64,000 nucleotides of DNA from Streptosporangium sandarakinum (GTDB taxonomy: Bacteria; Actinomycetota; Actinomycetes; Streptosporangiales; Streptosporangiaceae): the NCBI RefSeq assembly GCF_013409935.1, contig NZ_JACCCO010000002.1:868001-932000 (forward strand), in the 5' to 3' direction. Of this stretch, positions 8,070 through 15,149 are shown piece by piece (the stretch's first letter is position 1; every line of letters begins with the position of its first letter). The position numbers were made by a program, and so were the translations under genes. Below the pieces are notes generated by a model. The model saw only the letters and a program-made list of their open reading frames with translations. It was not told the origin of the DNA and made no database searches.

Positions 8070-8107
8070 GGGGCGGGCGGCACGGGAATCGCCGCACCGC
8101 CCACCCC
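8070..8107. terminator. Hairpin between the O-methyltransferase and ilvE
   Basis: Arms 8070-8085 and 8092-8107 pair over 16 positions with a couple of mismatches around a 6-nt loop, between two convergent genes. It probably ends ilvE transcription. It lacks a T-run on either strand. Confidence 0.5.
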
Positions 8108-8118
8108 GGGACGCTTTC

Positions 8119-9213
8119 TCAGCAGATCTTGTGGACCCAGTGGTAGGGGTCGGGGCGGGTGCCGTACTGGATGCCGACCAGTTCCTCGCGGATGCGGGTG
8201 GTGACCGGGCCCTGGGTTCCGTCGCCGATCGTCCAGGCGCGGTCGGCGCCCTTGACCGCGCCGACCGGGGTCACGACCGCGGCGGTGCCGCAGGCGAAGA
8301 CCTCGGTGAGCTCGCCGGACTCCGCGCCGGCCTGCCACTCCTCGATGGACAGGCGCCCCTCCTCGGCGGTCAGGCCGAGGTCGGAGGCCATGGTGAGGAT
8401 CGAGTCGCGGGTGATGCCGGGCAGGAGGGTGCCGGTGAGGGCGGGGGTGAGGAGGCGGTCACCGTAGACGAAGAACAGGTTCATCCCGCCCATCTCCTCG
8501 ACGTAGCGGTGCTCGTTCGCGTCGAGCCAGACCACCTGGTCACAGCCCTGCGCGACGGCCTGGCGCTGGGCCACGAAGGCGGCGGCGTAGTTGCCGCCGC
8601 ACTTGGCGAACCCGGTGCCGCCGGGGGCGGCGCGGGTGTACTCGGTGGACAGCCAGACCGAGACGGGCCGGCTTCCGCCGAAGTAGGAGGCCGCCGGGGA
8701 GGCGATCACCATGTAGGAGTAGGTCGAGGACGGGTGGTTCACCCCGAGTGCCGGCTGCGTGGCGATCATGAAGGGGCGCAGGTAGAGGCTGTGGCCGGGG
8801 GTGGTGGGCACCCAGTCGCGGTCGGTCTGGACGAGCAGTTCCAGCGATTCGACGAACGTCTCCTCCGGCAGCTCGGGCATGGCCATCCGGCCCGCCGAGA
8901 GGTTGAACCGGGCGGCGTTGGCCTGCGGCCGGAACGACACGATCGACCCGCCCTCCTGGCGGTACGCCTTCAGCCCCTCGAAGAACTCCTGGGCGTAGTG
9001 GAAGACCGCGGTCGCCGGGTCGAGGGTCAGCGGGCCGTACGGCATGAGCCGCGCGTCGTGCCAGCCACGGCCCTCGGTGTAGTCGATCCGGACCATGTGG
9101 TCGGTGAAGACCTGGCCGAATCCGGGGTTCGCCAGTACCTGCTCGCGCTCGGCCGCGGTGCGAGCGTGGTCGGATAGCTGCACGTCGAAGCTGAGCTTCT
9201 GAGCGGTGGTCAT
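8119..9213 (-). CDS. ilvE: Branched-chain amino acid aminotransferase
   Basis: 364 residues, a fold-type IV PLP enzyme that makes valine, leucine and isoleucine from their keto acids. The PLP lysine is Lys204 in [10 protein letters not shown]. The [10 protein letters not shown] motif and the [12 protein letters not shown] phosphate-cup sequence are present, as is the long N-terminal segment with the FEGLKAYR motif. I use the ATG at 9213, preceded by GAGAAGGA at a normal distance; the in-frame ATG at 9246 adds an unconserved leader. It is transcribed in the same direction as leuB but is separated from it by a strong hairpin. Confidence 0.92.
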   Translation of the reverse strand: MTTAQKLSFDVQLSDHARTAAEREQVLANPGFGQVFTDHMVRIDYTEGRGWHDARLMPYGPLTLDPATAVFHYAQEFFEGLKAYRQEGGSIVSFRPQANAARFNLSAGRMAMPELPEETFVESLELLVQTDRDWVPTTPGHSLYLRPFMIATQPALGVNHPSSTYSYMVIASPAASYFGGSRPVSVWLSTEYTRAAPGGTGFAKCGGNYAAAFVAQRQAVAQGCDQVVWLDANEHRYVEEMGGMNLFFVYGDRLLTPALTGTLLPGITRDSILTMASDLGLTAEEGRLSIEEWQAGAESGELTEVFACGTAAVVTPVGAVKGADRAWTIGDGTQGPVTTRIREELVGIQYGTRPDPYHWVHKIC

Positions 9214-9329
9214 GGCGGGGATCCTTCTCTTCGAGTCGAACTGCACCTCAGTCCATTCTGCGATGGACCGGATACCGGGAAACTACTGCATGTAGGACAA
9301 AGTCGGCAGTGGGCGTGTCACTGCGGGCA

Positions 9330-9367
9330 AAAAGCAGCGCCCGGCGGCTCGCGGAGCCGCCGGGCGC
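9330..9367 (-). terminator. Intrinsic terminator of leuB
   Basis: A perfect 13-bp stem (GCGCCCGGCGGCT at 9337-9349 with its complement at 9355-9367) around a 5-nt loop. On the minus strand it is followed by GCTTTTTGC. It lies 25 bases past the leuB stop and separates leuB from ilvE. Confidence 0.82.
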
Positions 9368-9392
9368 GTGGGTGAATCGGGTGGGCGGCCTC

Positions 9393-10439
9393 TCAGCCGG
9401 CTACTCGGGCGGCGATGTCGTCGCCGATCTCGTGGGTGGTCCGGGCCGTCCAGCCGGTCTGCCGCTCCAGGAGGTCGTCGGCCACGGCCTGCTCGACCCG
9501 GGCGGCCTCCTCGGCCAGGCCGAGGTGGTCGAGGAGCATGGCGACCGACAGGATCGTGGCCGTCGGGTCGGCCTTGCCCTGGCCCGCGATGTCGGGCGCG
9601 CTGCCGTGGACCGGCTCGAACATGCTCGGCGCGGTGCGGTCGGGGTTGACGTTGCCGCTGGCCGCCAGGCCGATGCCGCCGGCGACGGCGGCGCCGATGT
9701 CGGTGAGGATGTCGCCGAAGAGGTTGTCGGTGACGATCACGTCGAACCGCTCCGGCTGCGTGACGAAGAACATCGAGGCCGCGTCGACGTGGCAGTAGTC
9801 GGTCTGGACCTCGGGGTACTCCTGGCCGACCCGGTCGAACGTGCGGGACCAGAGGTCTCCGGCGTAGGTGAGCACGTTGGTCTTGTGGACCAGCGTGAGC
9901 TTCCTGCGGGGGCGGCTGCGCGCCTTGTCGAAGGCGTAGCGGACGACGCGCTCGACGCCGAACGCGGTGTTCAGCGACTCCTGCGTGGCGATCTCCTGCG
10001 GGGTGTCCCGGCGCATCACGCCCCCGGCCCCGGCGTACGGGCCCTCGGTGCCCTCGCGGACGACGATCATGTCGATGTCCTCGGGCCGGGCGCCGCCGAG
10101 CGGGGTCTCCACGCCGGGGAAGAGCTTGACCGGGCGGAGGTTGACGTAGTGGTCGAGCCGGAAGCGGAGCTTGAGCAGCAGGTCACGCTCCAGGACGCCC
10201 GGGGGCACGCTGGGGTCGCCGACCGCGCCGAGCAGGATCGCGTCGTATCCGCGCAGCTCGTCCAGGACCACGTCGGTGAGGACCTCGCCGGTCGCGTGGT
10301 AACGCTTGGCGCCGAGGTCGTAGGTGGTGGTCTCGGCCTTGGCGCCGACCGCTTGGAGGACCTTCAGCCCCTCGGCGACGACTTCCACTCCGATCCCGTC
10401 ACCAGGGATGACTGCCAGGCGAATGTTGCGCGAATCCAT
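9393..10439 (-). CDS. leuB: 3-isopropylmalate dehydrogenase
   Basis: 348 residues. It oxidises and decarboxylates 3-isopropylmalate with NAD in leucine synthesis. The N-terminal strand [10 protein letters not shown], the arginine-rich substrate region ([19 protein letters not shown]), the [12 protein letters not shown] loop, the catalytic Tyr/Lys region, the metal-binding [26 protein letters not shown] and the NAD-binding [22 protein letters not shown] are all visible. The length matches the short actinobacterial type. The ATG at 10439 is preceded by GTAGGGTG. It is divergent from the riboswitch-controlled hydrolase gene. No leader peptide like those of cimA and ilvB is seen upstream. Confidence 0.94.
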   Translation of the reverse strand: MDSRNIRLAVIPGDGIGVEVVAEGLKVLQAVGAKAETTTYDLGAKRYHATGEVLTDVVLDELRGYDAILLGAVGDPSVPPGVLERDLLLKLRFRLDHYVNLRPVKLFPGVETPLGGARPEDIDMIVVREGTEGPYAGAGGVMRRDTPQEIATQESLNTAFGVERVVRYAFDKARSRPRRKLTLVHKTNVLTYAGDLWSRTFDRVGQEYPEVQTDYCHVDAASMFFVTQPERFDVIVTDNLFGDILTDIGAAVAGGIGLAASGNVNPDRTAPSMFEPVHGSAPDIAGQGKADPTATILSVAMLLDHLGLAEEAARVEQAVADDLLERQTGWTARTTHEIGDDIAARVAG

Positions 10440-10545
10440 GCACGCACCCTACCGGTTCGTCTCGGCTGCCGAACACCCATCTCACGGTACGGACGCAACG
10501 GCGTGTCATGCGCCGCTTGATCGATTTGTCCGACTTTGCGTGCTA

Positions 10546-10574
10546 TTGACCGATTCATGAACTTTCGTTATGGT
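10546..10574 (+). promoter_or_regulatory. Sigma-70-type promoter upstream of the ydaO-type riboswitch
   Basis: TTGACC at 10546-10551 and TATGGT at 10569-10574, separated by exactly 17 bases. Transcription would begin near 10581, just before the riboswitch. It is one of the clearest housekeeping promoters in the window. Confidence 0.65.
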
Positions 10575-10585
10575 CCTCCCGTTCG

Positions 10586-10805
10586 TATCGACGCCTAATC
10601 CCCGTGGGCCACCCCCATGTCCGGCCCCGGGGAGCCGGGGACCCACCTTCCGGAAAACACCCGGGGCGCCGGAGACACGGCTCCGCTTCCAGTGAGCGTG
10701 CTTCCTGCTGCCCGCATACGGGGTCTTCCTTGGGGCGAATCAGCGCGTTCTCGCGCCGTAGGGCGGCCTCCACGCCCGAGTCCGACAGCTAACCCGGCAG
10801 GCCTT
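10586..10805 (+). promoter_or_regulatory. ydaO-yuaA type (cyclic di-AMP) riboswitch
   Basis: The conserved pieces of the ydaO class appear in order: GACGCCTAATCCCC near 10590, a GGGGACCCACC segment near 10636, TTGGGGCGAATCAGCGCG near 10730, AGGGCGGCCTCCACGCCCGAG near 10760 and GTCCGACAGCTAACCCGGCAGGCC near 10781. Such RNAs often precede NlpC/P60, Rpf and other wall-hydrolase genes in actinobacteria and turn expression off when c-di-AMP is high. It runs right up to the hydrolase ATG. Boundaries are approximate; an in-frame open stretch through the riboswitch is not coding. Confidence 0.85.
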
Positions 10806-11528
10806 ATGGAAGGAATCGCCCTGTCCGGCAAGCTTTTCCCCCGTGCCCTGTCCATCGTCGCCGTCGGCACCGCCGCACTCGCGGCCCCCGCCGCCGCCAT
10901 GGCCGCCACACCGACCCCCTCCCCGGTGGTCGTCCCCTCCTCCACGCTCGCCACGGCGCTCCCGGCCGCCATCCCCACGCCGGCCCCCGCCCCCTCGGCC
11001 ACCGCCGAGCCAGAGTCCACCGCCAAGCCCGGGTCCACGTCCAAGCCGGCGCAGGCCACCCCTGCCAAGGCTCCCGAGCCCGCCTGGAAGAAGGCCGTGG
11101 AGTGGGCGATGTCCAAGCGCGGCACCCCCTACGTCTGGGGCGGCACCGGCCACGGCGGCTTCGACTGCTCCGGCCTGATGCAGCGCGCCTACGGCGCCGC
11201 CGGCATCAAGCTCCCCCGGGTCACCTACGACCAGTACGCGGCCTTCGACAAGAAGATCTCCTGGAACAACCTCAAGCCCGGCGACCTCGTCTTCTTCAGC
11301 GGCCTCGGCCACGTCGGCATGATCAGCCGGCCCGGCTACATGGTCCACGCCCCGCGCACCGGCGACGTCGTCCGCGAGGAGAAGCTCAGCTCCTGGCGGC
11401 GCAGCGTCTTCGCCGGGGCCGTCCGCCCCGACCGCGAGGGCGTCAAGCTCGCGATCGAGAACGGCACCATGTCGACCGGCAAGGACGCCGCGAAGGACAC
11501 GAAGAAGGACGGCGCGAATAGCGCCTGA
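10806..11528 (+). CDS. Secreted NlpC/P60 peptidoglycan endopeptidase
   Basis: 240 residues. A signal peptide (about 1-34: basic start, hydrophobic LSIVAVGTAALAAPAA, AMAA) and a Pro/Ser/Thr linker (35-92) precede an NlpC/P60 domain with the catalytic triad Cys121 (GGFDCSGLMQRAYG), His169 (GLGHVGM) and His181 (YMVHAPRT). Such enzymes cut the D-Glu-diaminopimelate bond in stem peptides. A lysine-rich tail (DAAKDTKKD) ends the protein. The ATG at 10806 directly follows the ydaO riboswitch; its SD is weak, and a GGAAGGA inside the first codons could serve a CTG at 10821. Confidence 0.88.
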   Translation: MEGIALSGKLFPRALSIVAVGTAALAAPAAAMAATPTPSPVVVPSSTLATALPAAIPTPAPAPSATAEPESTAKPGSTSKPAQATPAKAPEPAWKKAVEWAMSKRGTPYVWGGTGHGGFDCSGLMQRAYGAAGIKLPRVTYDQYAAFDKKISWNNLKPGDLVFFSGLGHVGMISRPGYMVHAPRTGDVVREEKLSSWRRSVFAGAVRPDREGVKLAIENGTMSTGKDAAKDTKKDGANSA

Positions 11529-11539
11529 CGCGGCGGGAG

Positions 11540-11568
11540 ACCGCCGGCCCCGATCCCCGGCCGGCGGT
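11540..11568 (+). terminator. Hairpin after the NlpC/P60 gene
   Basis: Arms ACCGCCGGCC (11540-11549) and GGCCGGCGGT (11559-11568) form a perfect 10-bp stem 11 bases after the stop. The tail is only weakly T-rich (TCCTCC). Confidence 0.65.
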
Positions 11569-11585
11569 TCCTCCGTCGATCCGGA

Positions 11586-11696
11586 TCAGCGGATGGGGAC
11601 TCCGCCGTTGTCACGCCGGTCCAGCGCGGTCTGCAGCGCGTCGGCGGCCTCGTCCTTGTTCTCTTCCGGGCGGTTCCAGGGATACATGTCGTACAT
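11586..11696 (-). CDS. Possible 36-residue protein, unknown function
   Basis: A short frame encoding a 36-residue acidic, amphipathic protein that starts MYDMYPWNRPEE and ends DRRDNGGVPIR. The ATG at 11696 has GAGG six bases upstream. The composition (aromatic start, helix, glycine end) looks protein-like rather than random GC-frame translation, and the wobble positions are GC-rich. No domain can be named. Treat it as a candidate; conservation in relatives would decide. Confidence 0.45.
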   Translation of the reverse strand: MYDMYPWNRPEENKDEAADALQTALDRRDNGGVPIR

Positions 11697-12047
11697 GACA
11701 AGCCTCGTCTCGTTCACGGGCGAGCGGGAAATGTGGCTGGGAACTCCGGTCACGAGTCCGACCGGGCCTGGTGCCACGGATCCGGGTCGCGGATCCGCGA
11801 CGCGAAGGTGAAGCCGGCGAACGCCATCGCACCGCGGCGAGGTGCCGGCCTGCCCGTCAGGCCCCGCCGCGGCAGGTAAGGATTACGAGAACCTGGCGCA
11901 TTTCCTGTCACAGTACCCGCCCACCGGAACGCCGTCTCGCCCGTTGTCCATATTTCTCACATGGCGAGACAAAGAACGGTCGCGACGAGGACCGGGAGGC
12001 GTCCCTTCGCGGGCCCCCGCCGTGCCGGGGACCCGCGGCGCGGCGGC
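11697..12047. other. 351-bp non-coding stretch with a probable serA terminator
   Basis: Contains the serA 3' hairpin at its right end and otherwise no convincing gene, repeat or tRNA. A moderately AT-rich section around 11880-11970 (CCATATTTCTCACATGG) could hold a promoter for the small minus-strand frame. Confidence 0.5.
12008..12037 (-). terminator. Hairpin downstream of serA
   Basis: CGCGGG (12008-12013) and CCCGCG (12032-12037) are extended inward by a C4/G4 pairing with one mismatch. It lies 11 bases past the serA stop, with no T-run. Confidence 0.5.
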
Positions 12048-13637
12048 CTAGTCGGCCAGGTCGACCGAGCGGCCGCTGTCGGCGCCGATCTCGGCGGCGA
12101 TCTGGTCCACCACGTCGGCCGGGATCGTGGTGTCGACGGTCAGCGCGATGAGCGCCTTGCCGCCCTTGACGTCGCGGGACACCTGCATCGAGGCGATGTT
12201 GATGCCGTGGTCGCCGAGGATACGGCCGACGATGCCGACGACGCCGGGACGGTCGCTGTAGGCGAAGAACGACAGGTGGTCGGTCGGCTCGATCTCCATC
12301 TGGTAGCCGTTGACCTCGACGATCTTCGTGATCTGCCGCGGGCCGGACAGCGTGCCGGAGACCGAGACCGTACGGCCGTCGGCGAGGACGCCGCGCACGG
12401 TCACCACGTTGCGCCAGTCGGGGCTCTCCTGGCTGGTGACCAGCTCGACGGTCACCCCGCGGTCCTTGGCCAGCAGCGGGGCGTTGACGTAGGTGACGGA
12501 GTCCTCCACCACGTCGGCGAAGACGCCCTTGAGCGCGGCCAGCTCCAGCACCCGCACGTCGTGCGCGGCGATCTCGCCGCGGACCTCGACGTCCAGGCGG
12601 GTGGCGACCTCGCCGGCCAGCGCGGTGAAGACCCGGCCGAGCTTCTCGGCCAGCGGCAGGCCGGGCTTGACGTCCTCGGCGACGGCGCCGCCCTGGACGT
12701 TGACGGCGTCCGGCACGAACTCCCCGGCCAGGGCCAGCTTCACGCTGCGCGCGACCTGGGTGCCCGCCTTCTCCTGGGCCTCGTGGGTGGAGGCGCCCAG
12801 GTGCGGGGTGACGACGACCTGGTCCAGCTCGAACAGCGGGCTGTCGGTGACCGGCTCCTTGGGGAAGACGTCGATGCCGGCGCCGGCGACCCGGCCCTCC
12901 TTGATGGCCGAGTACAGGGCGTTCTCGTCGATGATGCCGCCGCGGGCGACGTTGATCAGGCGCACCGTCGGCTTGACGGCCCGCAGCTCCTTGTCGCCGA
13001 TGAGCCCGATGGTCTCCTTGGACTTGGGCAGGTGCACGGTGATGAAGTCGGCCTCGGCGAGGGCCTCCTCCAGCGACACCAGGCGGACGCCCATCTGCGC
13101 GGCGCGGGCCGGCTGCAGGTAGGGGTCGTAGGCGATCAGCTCGACCCCGAACGGCTGCAGGCGCTGGGCGACGAGCTGGCCGATCTTGCCGAGGCCGAGG
13201 ATGGCGACGACCTTCTCGTCGAGCTCCACGCCGGTGTACTTGGAGCGCTTCCACTCGCCGCCCTTGAGCGCGGAGTGCGCCTGGGCGACGTTGCGCGCGG
13301 AGGCGAGGATCAGCGCGACGGTGTGCTCGGCGGCGCTGGTGATGTTGGAGGTCGGGGCGTTGACGACCATGACACCGGCCTTGGTGGCGGCCTCGACGTC
13401 GACGTTGTCCAGTCCGACGCCGGCGCGGGCGACGACCCGGAGCTTCGGCGCGGCGGCGATCGCTTCGGCGTCCACCTGGGTGGCGCTGCGCACGATGAGG
13501 GCGTCGACCCCGGCGAGGGCGGGCAGGAACTGCGCGCGGTCGGCGCCGTCGACGTGGCGGACGTCGAAGTCCGCGCCCAGGACCGCGAGACCGGCCTCGG
13601 AGAGTTCCTCTGCGACCAGTACGACGGGCTTGTTCAC
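12048..13637 (-). CDS. serA: D-3-phosphoglycerate dehydrogenase
   Basis: 529 residues: the long actinobacterial type with an intervening (ASB) domain and a C-terminal ACT domain. It oxidises 3-phosphoglycerate, the first step of serine synthesis. NAD-binding motif VVAILGLGKIGQLVAQR, catalytic-loop features NVARGGIIDENAL and the His/Glu region VVTPHLGASTHEAQEKAG are present; the ACT domain begins SFFAYSDRPGVVGIVGRILGD. The GTG at 13637 has AAGGA eight bases upstream; the start MNKPVVLVAEELSEAGL fits the family. Serine feedback through the ACT/ASB domains is known for the family. A palindrome overlaps the probable promoter. Confidence 0.95.
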   Translation of the reverse strand: MNKPVVLVAEELSEAGLAVLGADFDVRHVDGADRAQFLPALAGVDALIVRSATQVDAEAIAAAPKLRVVARAGVGLDNVDVEAATKAGVMVVNAPTSNITSAAEHTVALILASARNVAQAHSALKGGEWKRSKYTGVELDEKVVAILGLGKIGQLVAQRLQPFGVELIAYDPYLQPARAAQMGVRLVSLEEALAEADFITVHLPKSKETIGLIGDKELRAVKPTVRLINVARGGIIDENALYSAIKEGRVAGAGIDVFPKEPVTDSPLFELDQVVVTPHLGASTHEAQEKAGTQVARSVKLALAGEFVPDAVNVQGGAVAEDVKPGLPLAEKLGRVFTALAGEVATRLDVEVRGEIAAHDVRVLELAALKGVFADVVEDSVTYVNAPLLAKDRGVTVELVTSQESPDWRNVVTVRGVLADGRTVSVSGTLSGPRQITKIVEVNGYQMEIEPTDHLSFFAYSDRPGVVGIVGRILGDHGINIASMQVSRDVKGGKALIALTVDTTIPADVVDQIAAEIGADSGRSVDLAD

Positions 13638-13679
13638 AGGCGGGATCCTTAAGACGAGAGGCTGCTGCACGACCTCTCG

Positions 13680-13711
13680 AGTCTATCGGCGCTTGTGAAC
13701 GTGTTCACGAG
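13680..13711 (-). promoter_or_regulatory. Probable serA promoter with an overlapping palindromic operator
   Basis: On the minus strand a TAGACT hexamer (13680-13685) could be the -10. Upstream of it, in the -35 zone, sits an imperfect 20-bp palindrome (13692-13711) with half-sites GTGAAC and GTTCAC around a 2-bp centre. A dimeric regulator bound there would block the polymerase. The regulator is unknown. Confidence 0.4.
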
Positions 13712-13850
13712 TGTCCCGGCATACGAGACAGGGTCTTGACGCTACCCATCCGAGACGATCTCATACCTACAAAATTCAACTTGGTATTGCTCACCACAAA
13801 AGTTCACGATTACCCTCATAAGCCGTGGTCCCCTACCTATCGTTCCTCAT

Positions 13851-14708
13851 ATGAGCATCGGGAACCCCGCTCTCGGCGACGTGCTCGCACAGCACGGCGG
13901 CCCGCACCGGCTACTGGCGGCGCTCGCCGAATGGGGACTCCTGGTCGCCGTGCGGCCGGACCGCTCCGTCGTGCTCGGCACGACGCAGACCGGTGAACGC
14001 GTGCTCCTCGGGTACACCTCGGCGAGCACCTACGCGCGGCACCGTGGCAGCCACTCCCTGTCGGCCTGCGACGCCGACACCATCCTCGACATCCAACGCG
14101 TCACCGGTGTGCGGGAAATCGTGATCGACGCGGCGGGACCGGCGGCCGCCGCCGTCCCCATCGAGGACCTCAGGCGATACCTCGACTCCACCCGCAGCGG
14201 TCCCACGCCCGCGCTGACGTCCACCTCCCCGACGGCGTACGCCACCGGGGCGATGGCCACGGTGTCGCGTCCCGCGCCGGTCCGCCCCCAGCAGCGGGCC
14301 GCCGTCCCCGCCGCACCCGCGCAGCCGTGGATCCCCGCCCCCCGGCCCCACCTGTCGGGGCCGATGCAGATGGTGGACCCGGGCTACAGCCGCTGCCGCC
14401 ACCCCATCCTGCCCGCGCTGCGGGTGGCGATCGCGCAGGTCCTCGCCGACTACCCGCTCGTCCACCACGTGTGGATCTCCGAGGCCAAGACCTCCTCCGG
14501 CGCGCCCGGGATCATGCTGCACGTCAAGGTCCACATGACGGCGGCCGAGGACGTGGTCCGGGACATCCACCGCGGGGTGCGCGCCCGGCTGCCGCAACTC
14601 GCCGCGAGCGAGGCGCCCATCCTGATGGCGCGGGTCGCCGACGCGCGCACCGAGCGGCGGATGATCGAGCTCTGCGCCCACGTGGTCTGCGCCGACGTGA
14701 CCGACTGA
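13851..14708 (+). CDS. SseB-like N-terminal domain protein
   Basis: 285 residues. Residues 20-110 resemble the SseB N-terminal domain often found in actinobacterial proteins of unknown role (WGLLVAVRPDRSVVLGTTQTGERVLLGYTSA, then DADTILDIQRVTGVREIVID). A Pro/Ala linker (about 115-175) leads to a second alpha/beta domain (HPILPALRVAIAQVLADYPLVHHVWISEA). No catalytic motif is recognised. The ATG at 13851 has no SD; the 110 bases upstream are unusually AT-rich (I count 52 G+C). A different start further in is possible, but no better candidate is seen. It is divergent from serA. Confidence 0.6.
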   Translation: MSIGNPALGDVLAQHGGPHRLLAALAEWGLLVAVRPDRSVVLGTTQTGERVLLGYTSASTYARHRGSHSLSACDADTILDIQRVTGVREIVIDAAGPAAAAVPIEDLRRYLDSTRSGPTPALTSTSPTAYATGAMATVSRPAPVRPQQRAAVPAAPAQPWIPAPRPHLSGPMQMVDPGYSRCRHPILPALRVAIAQVLADYPLVHHVWISEAKTSSGAPGIMLHVKVHMTAAEDVVRDIHRGVRARLPQLAASEAPILMARVADARTERRMIELCAHVVCADVTD

Positions 14709-15149
14709 GGCCGCCTTCCGCGCGGGCGGGACGCCCCGCCCGCGCCGGAGGAGCCCCGGACCGTCACCGTCCACGCGCCGCCGTGCGTCGTTCCCCGCGC
14801 CTTCACGATGACCTCGTGCGGACCCGGTACGGCACGGCGCCGCCTTCCCGGTAAGCCGTGCCGTACCGGGTCCACCGGCACCGGCGGCGCCGAACCGGCC
14901 CTCGCCGCCCGGCGGGCCGTCCGGCGGGTCGCCGGGAACGCTGTCGGGCATCGTCTCGCTCGCCGCCGGGATCGGGTGATCGGAACGTCATCACCACACC
15001 TACCAGCCCGGACGCCCGGCGCGGCGTACCCTCGCCGCACCGGGCGGCGAAGCACCGGCACCCCGTCGCATCGGACGGCGAGACACCGGCGGTCCGCCGC
15101 CCCCGGCGGCCGGGAAGGTCAGTCGGTCAGGTGCCCCGGCGGGACACGG
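14709..15149. other. 441-bp intergenic region with a long inverted repeat
   Basis: No protein-like frame was accepted here. The main feature is the 19-bp inverted repeat at 14820-14873. The rest is GC-rich, with short CGGCG-type repeats near 14880-14920 and 15050-15110, and no tRNA-like or promoter-like structure. Confidence 0.5.
14820..14873. repeat. Perfect 19-bp inverted repeat
   Basis: Arms 14820-14838 and 14855-14873 are perfectly complementary (core ACCCGGTACGGCACGGC) around a 16-nt spacer. It could be a bidirectional terminator for the SseB-like gene and the ABC operon, although it has no T-run and lies over 100 bases from the first stop and about 280 from the second. Confidence 0.75.

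Noticed and set aside
10617-10805. N-terminal extension of the NlpC/P60 protein
   Set aside because: The frame crosses the conserved ydaO-type riboswitch; the signal peptide begins after the ATG at 10806.
13655-13679. CGAGAGG/CCTCTCG hairpin as an RNA regulator of serA
   Set aside because: If TAGACT is the -10, transcription begins inside the hairpin, so its first arm would not be in the mRNA.
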